Source: Halichondria panicea
Lineage: Eukaryota > Porifera > Demospongiae > Suberitida > Halichondriidae
Length of the DNA stretch: 64,000 nucleotides
NCBI RefSeq assembly: GCF_963675165.1
Contig: NC_087385.1
Coordinates: forward strand, 6,436,912 to 6,500,911
Reading direction: 5' to 3'
Shown here: positions 51,102 to 64,000 of the stretch, piece after piece
Numbering within the stretch: position 1 is the first letter of the stretch
Layout of the letters: the number at the start of each line of letters is the position of its first letter
Program-made: the position numbers and the translations under genes
The notes under the pieces: generated by a model
The model's database searches: none
The model's input: the letters and a program-made list of their open reading frames with translations, nothing else
What the model was told of the DNA's origin: nothing

Positions 51102-52107
51102 CCTACGAACCCTGATAGGAATACTATAGCCTAGTACGTGACTCACGTATTTACAGTATTATGATGTACGTGTACAAGTGCATGTATGTGTACAAGTGCA
51201 TGTACGTGTAATTAGGGTTTATTTTATCAATCACCTTATATTAAATAAATAAATTTCTTTTGGTTGTGATCAAATTGCGCACGTCCGCCACTCCCTAAGA
51301 GCTAATTTAGTTGAGGGTTTAATAAACTAGATTATCTTTTTAGGCCTGTTTTGTTGACGTAGCATCGCCCCCAGTAACCAGATCTGTGGGAACGGACCAC
51401 TCTTAGAGACATGATTTGTACACTCACACTTTTGGTTCTGCAAGGCGGTGGAAATGTTGAGTCAACACACTCCTTCTACTGTCATGTGACCCGAGTGATT
51501 TAATACTGCGCTAATTTATTGCTATGAGACAACGTATATCCCATGTCCATTTTTAGTAATTTCTAGGTGACGGTTATATAATTGTGTGTAATTGTTGTGG
51601 CCTCCCACATTGCTTGCTTTTTTCACATCCGTGTGTCTGGCTGATTTTAGTGGCTATGTAAACTGTGAAATAGTATTCCAATGAGTGAGTAGTCATAACA
51701 AGACACGGCTATGCCTCTCGGTAATCCACTCCAAGTCATTTGATCACTATTAGAATTGGATGCCGTAGTCCAGTTCTTGGTATTAATTGTGTATCAATGG
51801 CGGTTCACATTATCGTGATGTCATTGAACATGTAAAATGTTGTTTTCGGCCAACGCTTCCTCTTATCCGCCCACACATATCAACATCCTTTATTACATAA
51901 CTTGAATATGAATTCAATTAAAGAATGTTAAACAAACAATAATCCAGCCTGTGCAAGATTCATGATGCACTGTCTGGGGAGCTCGCTATAAATAGAGCGG
52001 CTGCTTAAATAAAACAGTTCATCAGTTACACTCAAGACAACGATTACATCAAAAGAAGTAACATTTTCCAGCTGTCATCCATCCCTCACCTCACCTGTAG
52101 TAAAGCA
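51102..52107. other. Spacer between PSMD1 and the VWC gene, with a TATA promoter
   Basis: Contains the PSMD1 3' end (AATAAATAAAT near 51245 is a candidate poly(A) signal) and otherwise unassigned DNA up to the promoter of the next gene. No open frame or repeat recognised in 51300-51960. Confidence 0.55.
51987..51995 (+). promoter_or_regulatory. TATA box of the VWC gene
   Basis: TATAAATAG lies 113 bases before the ATG at 52108, a near-perfect core TATA box flanked by GC-rich bases. Confidence 0.65.
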
Positions 52108-55095
52108 ATGGAGCAAATAATCGCTCTTATCCTGTGCACATCACTCGCCCTTCTCGTACCAAATGGTGAGACAAGTGTCTGCATTGTGATATTATATTAG
52201 TCAGCCGTGTAATTCTTTCTATGTAATGAAATGTACGATAGTCATGTTATTTCATCCGCAGTGTCAGCGGCTGCGATACCTGGTTTCAACGAGTGTATGG
52301 TTAATGGGCGATTCTATGAGATCGGAGAATCTTTCCACCCGATAGTTACTGTCCGGGGACGTGAATACGAGGGTGTCTGCTATAACTGCACCTGTCTACC
52401 GGTGAGCGATGTCATGTAATGCAGCAGTATTTTACTGGCCGATCAAATTCATATTTTTAGTGTGCTTATCGATTTGGTAATTCAAGCCTGGTCTCATTAC
52501 AACCGTTCTATTTCAACCGTGGGTGGTTTTATATAAAGTAGAAGCTCCTAATAATGGGATACATAAAGTTGTAATTATGCTTCTTCTACTATTAACTATA
52601 TTCTCTGCCTGTACTGGGCTTCCTCAGACGACGATTGCTCATTGTGAGGAAGTGTACTGCCCTCAGACTGACTGCCCTGTATCTTTCAGACTGAATGGAA
52701 CCTGTTGCCCTGTGTGTCTCACTACAGGTATATGCATTGGCTCAATACATGTATATAATTATGCATGCATGCAAAATGTTATGCATATTTATGCATGCAT
52801 AGCTGATATTGATTAGAGCCGAATGTGATATTCTGCATGTTGTGTGCTGACTGTGCATGCTTCAGGAGTCATGAGTATACATCCATCTATTCTTTCATTT
52901 CCAGGGTCAGAAATGCCTGCAGGGCCAAAGCAGTGTCTGTTCGAGGGTCTCAGTATACCTCACGGTGAAGTGTTTCATCCCCCTTCCATGTTGGAGACAT
53001 TCGATAAGGAAATGGAGGGAAATGAGAGCACCTCTGCAGAGAGCATCACTGTCAATCCATTCTGTACACTCTGTGAATGTAAAGTAAGTTCATCGAATAT
53101 GCATGCATGCATAGTACATAGCTAAATACATTTCACTTAATGTTCTGGTCACCTTTATGCACACATGCACATGCATGTAATTGTTGTGCTTTTGGTGATG
53201 TGCACATTTTCATTTAGGATGGTGAGGTTGAGTGTACTGATGTCTCCTCCACCTGCCCCCCTCTCACCTGTAACTACAGTCAGGCTATCCTCATTGATGG
53301 TAGCTGCTGCATGGCGTGTCCAACTGGTAAGCATCTTCCGTATAGCACTATATGATTATATACATAGTTATGGCAGTCCTGCTTGCATATACAATGTACA
53401 TGTTGTGCAATCATAAATAGAGTCTCCAAGCACATAATAACGTGCACCACTTGTTTTCCCTCTCTACAGCCCCTACCCCAACTTCAGAACCCACCTCTTT
53501 GAAAGGTCAGTAACTTCCCCATTGCATGGCTTGTGTTTACACGCAATGCACTTTTGTGTTTTTACTATGACATAATTATAATAATGACTTATGTGGTATA
53601 TACACTTGCAGCCTGTACCGATAACTTGGACGGGATGGTGCACAGTCACGGTGACTCGTGGAACCCTGTCCACCCTGAATTTGGTCGCGTGGAGTGCATT
53701 CTTTGCACATGTACGGTGAGCTTACATGCTACACACTACCATGCACAACTGGTATCCTTCATTGCAACACTGGCTTTATATATACAGAACGGCAGCATCC
53801 ACTGTGCCCAGGAACCATGCCCTGAGGTGCCATTGTGTGGACCCAATGAACCATTCCCAGATGTTGTCATCTGCTGTCTCAAGTGCAAACCAAGTGAGTG
53901 GTTCTTGTGGTATGAATTAGTGGGTGGTCAACTGTCAGTAATTGATTTGAGGGATTGCTTACAGTTAGTGCTATTAGCTTGTGTATTGCGTAACATGCGA
54001 TACAGATATTTTTACCATTCTCCTGATATTCTGAATTTTTAGCTAGGAGATTATTACAATGTACTTGTATTCATGTTTCTGGCAGCCATTAGTCTGAGCC
54101 TTTCTGCTTGAGCATGTGTGATCTTATACTTTACAGAGATCTCGTATTTTGCAAAAATGTATTACTTCATATGTAAATATTCAAACGATGTCATAGTTTT
54201 CAATGACTCATAAATCACCCTCATCACTTTGGAATTTATTTACTTTTAGCATTGTACGACTCTATTCCTTTATCTAGGAACGTATAACCCAGTTGTCACA
54301 GCAAGCCCCACCCCCCAGCCCACCACCACTGAGATGGTGGCAGTTACCACACCTCTACCCATCACCCCCCCCTGCAATACAAAGAGTTACATCATCAACA
54401 TATTTAAACACACCAGTGCCGACTCACTAGCTGTTGAGAACATCGATACTCAGAGTGTGGATATTTACTCGTGGACCCTGACAGAGACGGGGGAGCTCAT
54501 GAAAAACATTGTCTCTGTAACCTCTCTCCACTTTAGAGAGATGTCCGACTACGACAATTTTGCTTATGTTGGAAAGACTTTGCTCAGTAAGTATTTTCAA
54601 TGTGTGCACGTGTAAACCCACCACCACCACTGTATCTATATAATCATAGATAGAAAAGGACATTTTAATGTCCATATTATTGCTTCCAATCCGGCATAAA
54701 ATCTATCATTCTAATGTAGGCTCATAAAATGAATATCATTATATCACATATTTGGTGCATACCACAAAACAGTGAGACAAGAATGTCCTATAAAGAGTAG
54801 GAGGCACAGCTCTCATTAGATATCTGTTGCAGTCAGAGTTATATACAACCTGAATAATTTTTGGAATGGACAACCAAAAGGGAGTCCACATACATAAGAG
54901 AATTGTACACACATAGCTAACTAGTTTTGATTTATTTTATTTTGACCCCCCCCCCCCCCATTTCTAGGACGAGTGAATGGACTAACCACTCGAGAGTCTA
55001 AGAGAGATAGGATCAGACGGTGTATGAGGAATTGCTCATCCCTTGTGGTCAACATGCTCAGACCCGTCACTGGAGAATGTACGGACCAAAACTAG
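52108..55095 (+). CDS. Secreted chordin-like protein with three VWC domains
   Basis: Signal peptide exon (MEQIIALILCTSLALLVPN), then VWC-type domains each split over two exons and ending in the CCxxC signature. VWC1: about 52261-52726 (CYNCTCLP, CEEVYCPQTDCP, GTCCPVC). VWC2: about 52905-53325 (CLFEGLSIPHGEVFHPP, CTLCECK, GSCCMACP). VWC3: about 53612-53891 (VHSHGDSWNPVHPEFGRVEC, CILCTCT, CCLKCKP). A Pro/Thr linker follows, then a C-terminal region (about 54280-54590 and 54967-55095) with LAVENIDTQSVDIYSWTLTE, which resembles the post-VWC region of vertebrate chordin-like (CHRDL) proteins, and a basic TRESKRDRIRR. CHRDL proteins bind BMP ligands outside the cell. VWC identity is clear; CHRDL orthology rests on the C-terminal resemblance. 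Confidence 0.85.
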
Positions 55096-55367
55096 TCTAA
55101 CTCGTTATATTCATAGTCAGAGTATGATATTCAAGTACAGTCTAATTGTACTAAATTATCTTATATGTACAGTGTATACTATTGTTTCTCATGCTGGCTG
55201 CTGTGCGGCACATTTATACTCCATCATCACTATAATAATTATATAACTATTACGCCAATTGAAAGCAATGTTAACTTGTGCAGTGTGAGGGAGTGCGTGT
55301 GTTAGCAATATAGCTGAAATCATAATAGCTAGAAAGGAGTGTGTTAATCTTCATCTGAGGCATTGTC
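55096..55367. other. Tail-to-tail spacer, VWC gene and TRUB
   Basis: About 270 bp of AT-rich DNA between convergent stops; no poly(A) signal stands out. Nothing else seen. Confidence 0.5.
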
Positions 55368-56126
55368 CTAGAAGTCTCTTAGTGCTGACTTGATGCTCTC
55401 CAAGCTCCACAGTTCCTCCTCCTCTGTGTCTGCCCTCAGGGCATGCTGCAGGGTGAACGGCCCCACAGCAGTCCTGCAGAGATGTGTGACGTATCCCACA
55501 GTGTCCAGTGACTCTGCTATATCATGCACCAAGGAACGCATGTAGGTCCCTGACGAGCAGGTGACAGCCACTGAGAATGAGGGTGGACTGAAGTCCTTTA
55601 ATTTGAGGGAAGAGATGGTGATTTGTCTCACTTTCGGTGGAATGTCAATTGTAATTCCTGTTGTCTTTGCTTCACGGGCATAATCTGATGAACTTCTCCC
55701 TTTGTATTTGAGTGCCGAGTAGAGGGGTGCAGATTGGGTAGTTTCACCATGGAAACTCTGTAGGGCACGTTCTAGCATGCTCGTGGTAATGTGCGTCCAT
55801 TCTTTACTTTCTGTTTCAGCTCCATCACAGTCCAGAGAATCTGTTGTCACTCCAAGCCGCCCAATCACCTCGTAGCTTTTGATCGTATTATTTTGGAAAC
55901 GTCTCAATTGTTTACAGTCTTCACCGATTCCAATAACCAAGATACCTTCAGCGAACTTATCGAGTGTTCCACCGTGTCCCACTTTGAAATTAGGAGAGTA
56001 ACTCTTCCGTGGCTGCACACCTGCCGTCTGTAACTGTGAGAGGAGAGTCTGCTTCAGTTTTTGAGTGACATCAGAAGATGTGATTCCTGGTGGCTTGTAC
56101 ACTGCAAGCAATCCTCTTCTGATCAT
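55368..56126 (-). CDS. TRUB1: TruB-family tRNA pseudouridine synthase (TRUB1-like)
   Basis: Makes pseudouridine 55 in the tRNA T-loop. Single exon, 252 residues. TruB motifs in order: GLLAVYKPPGITSSDV; KVGHGGTLDKFAEGILVIGI with the catalytic Asp in GGTLD; KSYEVIGRLGVTTDSLDCDG; SAPLYSALKYKGRSSSDYAR; CSSGTYMRSLVHDIAESL; and TAVGPFTLQHAL. The PUA tail of bacterial TruB is absent, as in animal TRUB1. It has no introns although neighbours have many; the protein reads as eukaryotic TRUB1, so intron loss or retroposition is likelier than transfer. Its start is 113 bp from GPALPP1 in the opposite direction. Confidence 0.93.
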   Translation of the reverse strand: MIRRGLLAVYKPPGITSSDVTQKLKQTLLSQLQTAGVQPRKSYSPNFKVGHGGTLDKFAEGILVIGIGEDCKQLRRFQNNTIKSYEVIGRLGVTTDSLDCDGAETESKEWTHITTSMLERALQSFHGETTQSAPLYSALKYKGRSSSDYAREAKTTGITIDIPPKVRQITISSLKLKDFSPPSFSVAVTCSSGTYMRSLVHDIAESLDTVGYVTHLCRTAVGPFTLQHALRADTEEEELWSLESIKSALRDF

Positions 56127-56239
56127 CTCTGTTTTCTGGTTTTCTGCATGTGCCTAACGCCCACACAACTGCTCCAAAAAGCTCTTTCTCAGCAAACGAC
56201 CTCAATTAGAACCTACTGTGATTCTACTGTAGGAACACA
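56127..56239. promoter_or_regulatory. Bidirectional promoter, TRUB / GPALPP1
   Basis: 113 bp between outward-facing ATGs; no TATA box seen. Confidence 0.65.
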
Positions 56240-58568
56240 ATGTCTGAGTTCGTAAGACCTGCCCTACCACCTGGCTTCCAACAAGACTCCCCAGAGAGCC
56301 CTCCAGAGACCAGCTCCTATGGCCCCTCTCTCCCACCCTCTACCAGTCCCCCCCTTAGCAGCCTTGAAGTGCAGACCAGCTCCTATGGCCCCTCTCCCCC
56401 GCCCTCTACCAGTCCCCCCCTCAGCAGCCTGGAGGTACAGACCAGAGCCGAGCCAAGTGGATACGGCCCCTCTCTACCCCCTCTCTTTGAGGACGATAGC
56501 GTCAGTGAGGAAGACAACGATGGACGCAATGTATTGGGCCCGGCACTGCCTCCTTGGTTCGGGGGTAGCAAAGAAAGAGGAGATGTAGCTGGTCCTATGC
56601 TACCACCTGGGTATGAAGGCAATATAGAAGAAGAAGAAGAAGAAGAAGACAGCGTGATTGGCCCTCTACCAGCGCATAAAACAGAGGTGAGTGGAGAGGT
56701 ACCTTTGTTCGTTCTCCTGATGTACGTGTGGGTTATTCAGAGCGAAATGCAAATACAAAATACCCAGCGTTAAAACTCGTTAAGATGGTGTCTGAAAATC
56801 AAAAGTTTATTTTGAACCTGTTTTTGACAAAATACCATCGAAAGTGCGAAATTATCGCCTGAATTAAGCATACCATCTGAACGGGCACATTCTAAGCTTT
56901 CAAAATATCATAAAATCGTTGAATTTTGATCACCAGAATTTTAGTTACAGAGCCCTGTCAGTATGGTGCCTAATGTGTATGACCTTTAACCTGTGGTAAT
57001 GGTGTCTGTTTAGTATGCCGTACACTACTACAGGGTGATGAAGAAAGAGCTAGAATCAGAAAGCAGTTTGAGTCTCGGTCCAAAGCTATGAAGGACAAGC
57101 TCACAGGAAAGGTGAGTAGTGAGTCCTGTGCCCACTATTCATCATGGCTCATTGTAGGACAAGGAAGGGGAGGGGGAAGCTCAGAGAGAAGGCTGGATGC
57201 TGGAACTCCCTAAAAAGTTCAAACCATGTTAGTTGAGAAGGTAGTTAGCTACGTCTAAAAGCTGTTACAGAAGTTCTACTACTGTACTCTGTGCATTTGT
57301 AACCTTTCTCTGTACATGCTCTGCAGCCGGAGTGGGCCCTCGCAAGTTTCGTACCGGAGTGACTGACCTTGGAGACCGCTCAGTGTGGACTGACACACCG
57401 GCAGACAAACTCAGGAAGGCAATGGTGAGTGGAGAGGAGACTTCACTATATGCATGTAGCTATAACAAGGTGGGACAGTGGCAACATTAAGTGGTTGATT
57501 GAATCCAAATTTGACTATGTCTAGATTTTATTATAGTGATTTGTTTCCTCAACAGATAATTGGCATTCCAGCCTAGATGGAATGTAGTGTATGAATTTCC
57601 ATTGTAAATTCAACACTGTACGTTTTTGGAGTTGGTATGCAAGACGGATTAATAGGCTATGCATCAAAGCATTTTCGCGACTATAATGTGTTTTTATGAT
57701 GTCTGGTTTTAAGCATCTAATGATTTTTAAGTTTTCTGGCTAATTAGTTGGTGGTCAAAATCATAGCAGGCTCATCAAAGATTCCTCCTACTGTTGAGTT
57801 ACATAATCTTCCATTAAACTTGTCTGTTGTTGATATTCCTTTACAGTGTCATTATTCCATTAGAAAGTACAAGAAAAGGGAGCAAAGAAAGAAACTAAGG
57901 AGGTTCAGAAGTCGGCCAGAGACAAGAAGCTTGAAGTCCTCGTCAATGATCACAATGTATGTCAACTGGGGTGTTTACAAGTTGTCCTATTAAATTAATG
58001 ACTTTTGGGCCCGAAATAAATTATTGATCTAAGCACACCATATTGTAGCACTATTAAACAGCTAACTAAATGCATCTTTTAATTTTGATATCGGACGTTC
58101 TTAACTCAAGCCTGATTTTGACTAATCATTCCCCTAATATAATTATAGCCCACAAATGTCGATCTTGTAACCTTATGCAGGAAAAGAATCGCCCTGCGTC
58201 ACTGATGTCTATGCACAGAAAGAGAAGAGCTGTAAGTGTGTCTTTGTGCACAAAATAGTTCTGCAACAAAACTTTGAATTCCCACATACTAACAATTTTA
58301 ACCTCTCCTAGGCCTAAAGCATCCATCCTGCACACTACTTGTATTGAGTGTATATTATTAGTAATCGTGTGTTTTTGCTGTGCAGGATGATCTGAAGGAG
58401 AGAGATGGCGGTAGTGGGGGGGTGAAGGAGAGGCGACCATTTGACAGAGATATTGACCTGGAGGTCCGCCCTAACCTAGTCACACCTGCCAAGAGGAAGG
58501 CTCTCATGAAAGACTCTAAATACTCTCTAGATAGCAAATTCACACATGGTAGCAGCTCATTTCTATAG
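56240..58568 (+). CDS. GPALPP1: GPALPP1 homologue (GPALPP motifs)
   Basis: Conserved eukaryotic protein of unclear function, probably nuclear. Exon 1 (56240-56686) carries repeated GPxLPP motifs (RPALPPGFQ, YGPSLPP, LGPALPPWF, AGPMLPPGYE) and a duplicated segment TSSYGPSxPPSTSPPLSSLE (two copies, 69 nt apart), then an acidic EEEEEEED run. Later exons give GDEEERARIRKQFESRSKAM-like sequence (about 57035-57112; exact residues uncertain at the joint), REGWMLELPKKFKP (about 57158-57230), VGPRKFRTGVTDLGDRSVWT then DTPADKLRKA (about 57328-57425), NRPASLMSMHRKRRA (about 58180-58230), and PFDRDIDLEVR to the end SKFTHGSSSFL, TAG at 58566-58568. The WTDTPADK, PFDRDxDL and final FTHG blocks match the family. 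The intron after exon 1 carries a dispersed repeat. Confidence 0.88.
56778..56990. repeat. Dispersed repeat copy in GPALPP1 intron
   Basis: Matches the reverse complement of the UVRAG-intron repeat at 37240-37470 over about 200 bp with moderate divergence and small indels. Confidence 0.75.
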
Positions 58569-58822
58569 GCATAAATTATAAATATTTGCTCTTAACTTTG
58601 AATCATATCATGTTATTGCTCATTCAACTTTATTAATAGTTCATTGCAAAAGAAATTAATCGTGAACCATGAACCATGAACCATGAACCACAGATATCGA
58701 TTATAACTGACAACCATGATTGTACACATTGAAGCAAATTCACAATGATTTTTAAAGCACAATGTACATTATTCAGTCACAATCCTACATAACTGTAGCT
58801 ACCAGTTCCATTATATCAGTGT
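58569..58822. other. Tail-to-tail spacer with a 10-bp tandem repeat
   Basis: Between the convergent stops of GPALPP1 and the M20 gene. Holds CATGAACCATGAACCATGAA (units of 9 to 10 bp, about four copies, 58664-58690) and AT-rich 3' flank sequence. Confidence 0.6.
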
Positions 58823-60313
58823 TCACAGTTTGGCCAGACACAGATGGAAGGCCACCTCTGCCAGTACTCCCATTCCCCACTTGAATCCATCCACTGGTAT
58901 TCGCTCGTTAGTGGCGTGAAACAGAGACCCAAACTTCATCTCAGGGGGCATACGAACTGGAGTGAATCCGAGGCAGATGGGACTCTTGGTCGGGTGCTTA
59001 GAGTAGTACATGAGATCCGTGCCCCCAGGGATCAAGTTGGTAATGATAGGGGCACCGTCGGCTCTTGAGGAGATGACATCACGAATGATTGAGAGGATTT
59101 CACTACACTCTGGTTCGTGAGGATCCTGACTACACGAGTCTCGGGAGGCAAGACATTCGATTGCCAACTCTGCTTGATTGGAGCCCTCGGGAATCTCAAA
59201 TCGTGATGGACCTACAAGCTGCTTGATTTCCTCCATTAGTTCTTCTACTGTACACTCGGGGAGAAAGCGACAATCGACAATCAACGAAGCCGTGGTTGGA
59301 ATCTGGTTCATCTGATCACCTCCTTGTATGACAACGGGATTGGCCGTGTTGTGTAGGAGTGGACCAATGGTGGACTGTTGGTCTTCAGTGAGGAACCTCC
59401 GCAGGATAAATCCAGACAGGGACGCATTCAGGACTTGGCTGAACAGAGTGGATACGGGGAAGGGCATGATGCTTCCCATGCTGTTAACAGTAGCTTTGTT
59501 GGCTATGTTTACTCGTAGAGGAAGATGTCGAGTGTGGAGGAACTGAGCCACTTGTCCGATGGTTGCGATTGGGTTAACCTTGTGGAACAGAGAGCCATGA
59601 CCACCTGGACCCTGGGCTGTGATCTTCATTCTTGCCATGCCCTTCTCGGCTATTTGAATGGGGAAAACGTCCTTTCCCACCAGCCTCATGGAGAATCCTC
59701 CCAATTCGCTAAATACGACGTCAGCTTCTATCAGTTCTGGTCTGTTCTCCACCAAATACCTCGCTCCCCACGTGGACTCGGTCCTCTCTTCGTCAGAAAC
59801 GCCTGCAAATATCAAATCTCGTGAAAGTACAATGTTATTTGTCTTCACGAACCGAAGCAATGCCACACACATGGCTGCCATGTTCTTCATATCGATTGTT
59901 CCTCGTCCGTAAAGACATCCGTCTTCTTCATCGATAACTGCTCCGTACGGGTCGTGCTTCCAACCCTCCGCTTGCCAATTCTCACGAGGTGCTCGGACTG
60001 TGTCTAGATGAGAATTCAAAAGTACGGCTCCTTTATTTGACGTACCATCACCACGGATACGAGCCACTATGTTGCCACGACCAGGTTTGGGTTCAATGAT
60101 CTCATATTGGACTCCAACTTCATCCAGTTTTTCCTTTATGAACTTGACGGCTTCGATCTCAGTTCCTTCGTCTCCGAAGTTCTGTGTGTCTATCTTTATG
60201 AGCCCTTGAAGCAACTGCAGAGCATCCTCTTCGAGTTCTCCTCTCTTGGACTCCAACAATTCCAACAGTTCCTTTGGGAGCTCTTTGTCAAATGTAGCAG
60301 AGACTTCAGCCAT
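58823..60313 (-). CDS. M20-family zinc metallopeptidase, intronless, bacterial-like
   Basis: Single open frame of 496 residues. M20/ArgE/DapE-type hydrolase; cleaves a peptide or N-acyl bond in a small substrate, here unknown. Metal and catalytic motifs are in order: SHLDTVRAP (zinc His and catalytic Asp), GRGTIDMKNMAAM (bridging Asp), SDEERTE (catalytic Glu and zinc Glu), SELGGFSM, a dimerisation lid domain (GPGGHGSLFHKVNP), then GGTDLMYYS and LFHATNERI with the final zinc His. All ligands appear intact. No signal peptide, so cytosolic. The opening LLQGLIKIDTQNFGDEGTE and AEKGMARMKI read like bacterial M20 peptidases. The absence of introns in an intron-rich region supports horizontal transfer or retroposition (inference). 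It starts 149 bp from the divergent carboxylesterase. Confidence 0.92.
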   Translation of the reverse strand: MAEVSATFDKELPKELLELLESKRGELEEDALQLLQGLIKIDTQNFGDEGTEIEAVKFIKEKLDEVGVQYEIIEPKPGRGNIVARIRGDGTSNKGAVLLNSHLDTVRAPRENWQAEGWKHDPYGAVIDEEDGCLYGRGTIDMKNMAAMCVALLRFVKTNNIVLSRDLIFAGVSDEERTESTWGARYLVENRPELIEADVVFSELGGFSMRLVGKDVFPIQIAEKGMARMKITAQGPGGHGSLFHKVNPIATIGQVAQFLHTRHLPLRVNIANKATVNSMGSIMPFPVSTLFSQVLNASLSGFILRRFLTEDQQSTIGPLLHNTANPVVIQGGDQMNQIPTTASLIVDCRFLPECTVEELMEEIKQLVGPSRFEIPEGSNQAELAIECLASRDSCSQDPHEPECSEILSIIRDVISSRADGAPIITNLIPGGTDLMYYSKHPTKSPICLGFTPVRMPPEMKFGSLFHATNERIPVDGFKWGMGVLAEVAFHLCLAKL

Positions 60314-60462
60314 TGTGTAAGAGATTGATGAATATTAAATTCTTAATTGATGGGTGTTGTTTGAGCTGTCATGTGATTGCAAATTAAAAGAAGCCCCATA
60401 AATTTTAGCACCCCAGCCTCTCTGCAATCTGTGCTGGCTTAGAGCTTAACTCCAAGAAGGGA
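60314..60462. promoter_or_regulatory. Bidirectional promoter, M20 peptidase / carboxylesterase
   Basis: 149 bp between outward-facing start codons, AT-rich, no clear TATA box. Confidence 0.6.
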
Positions 60463-63428
<2,966 letters not shown>

Positions 63429-63686
63429 CACTTGTAGTGTAATACCGGCAGGTCATATTATTATGTGTGCACTTTTTGTGTTGAGTGCATGCAGGTTGTG
63501 TTTTTAAAATGACAAGTTTTGTGGATATGAATAGATCAAGGGCGATTAGCTAAAAAGCAACTAGCAGTGCAAGAATCAGACTCTTAGCAGCTAAAAATAG
63601 CCCAGTGCTTGTGTTTGGCAGGTAACACGCAGTTGAACTTTGACCTACAGATAATAGCTAGTCTTCCTGCTACTATTAAAGTATTA
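63429..63686. other. 3' flank of the carboxylesterase gene
   Basis: AT-rich DNA without a coding frame; probably 3' UTR and spacer. Confidence 0.45.
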
Positions 63687-63833
63687 GTTATTGCATGAGC
63701 ACCAGTGCAATATGCCTGATATTGGCTCAGCATAGTAAATTAGTGGTCGAGGGCCATAGAGAGAGTCAAGACCACTGATTTACTATGTAGCCAATATCAG
63801 GTATATATATTGCACGAGTGATTATGCAGTAAC
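63687..63833. mobile_element. Foldback element with arms of about 65 bp
   Basis: The left arm GTTATTGCATGAGCACCAGT then GCAATAT, CCTGATATTGGCT, CATAGTAAATTAGTGGTC is mirrored at the right by GACCACTGATTTACTATG, AGCCAATATCAGG, ATATTGCACGAGTGATTATG then CAGTAAC. The loop is about 20 bp. Non-coding; MITE-like, or a very strong hairpin. Confidence 0.82.
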
Positions 63834-64000
63834 TGCGTGGGCCATGGAGAAGATAGTTATAATGAGTTCATGCATTCTGCATTCCTTTATTTTGATACTA
63901 CAAAAAAGTGAGTTGTAGGAAAATGTTGTACAAAAAAGTTCATTCCAACTTTTGGATTTGCTGTGTTTAGGTAGTCCGCATTTATGCAGTCTGCCTGTAT
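63834..64000. other. Right-edge sequence, nothing assigned
   Basis: Short AT-rich stretch with no frame, repeat or promoter I can support. Confidence 0.4.

Overview
This is a eukaryotic, almost certainly metazoan, genomic window. Most genes are split by short introns (about 50 to 500 bp) with GT-AG borders, and spacers between genes are often only 90 to 300 bp. Orthologues of animal housekeeping genes are packed tightly. TG/CA microsatellites, minisatellites and short foldback elements lie in introns and spacers. The compactness, the AT-rich spacers rich in CTAG/CATG/ACGTA motifs, and the gene content fit a demosponge-like invertebrate best. That placement is inference: nothing here was searched against a database.

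Layout. 1-1766 (-): 5'-ward part of an unidentified Pro/Ser-rich nuclear-type protein, running off the left edge. 3025-5632 (-): FAM118-like SIR2-fold gene with a degenerate active-site loop and an extra C-terminal exon. 5936-11180 (-): XRCC1. 11376-13884 (-): LEO1 of the Paf1 complex. 14649-20975 (+): AMP deaminase, whose introns hold three minisatellites. 21251-23833 (-): CYP3-like cytochrome P450. 23960-35200: tandem segmental duplication. Each copy carries a mucin-like single-pass receptor with a tyrosine-motif tail (-) facing a small four-cysteine secreted protein (+). The left copy ends in a broken piece of UVRAG. 35006-39871 (-): UVRAG. 40141-42110 (-): COG6, head-to-head with PSMD1/Rpn2 at 42200-51101 (+). 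52108-55095 (+): secreted chordin-like VWC protein. 55368-56126 (-): TRUB pseudouridine synthase, head-to-head with GPALPP1 at 56240-58568 (+). 58823-60313 (-): intronless M20 metallopeptidase of bacterial style, head-to-head with a secreted carboxylesterase at 60463-63428 (+). The right end carries a long inverted-repeat element.

How the genes relate. Most neighbours are unrelated housekeeping functions: DNA repair, transcription elongation, purine metabolism, Golgi tethering, endosome and autophagy, proteasome, tRNA modification. They appear to be linked by compaction and shared head-to-head promoters rather than by pathway. The exception is the duplicated receptor/secreted-protein pair. 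It has no family I recognise, is divergently transcribed, is duplicated as a unit, and shows a coding VNTR, different repeat numbers and MITE insertions between copies. It is the best candidate here for an undescribed system, possibly a self/non-self or cytokine-like ligand-receptor pair. That function is a hypothesis only.

Mobile DNA is small and non-autonomous: a MITE family with TACCGTATAGCGGG ends (five copies or fragments), a GGGCCAGACGAA-ended MITE, a foldback insertion in an intron of receptor copy B, a tRNA-derived SINE-like element, a GCCTCGGTG-ended element in PSMD1, a dispersed repeat shared by UVRAG and GPALPP1 introns, and a terminal foldback at 63687-63833. I saw no rRNA, CRISPR array or intact transposase. 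Exon borders come from splice motifs and reading phase by eye and may be off at some junctions.
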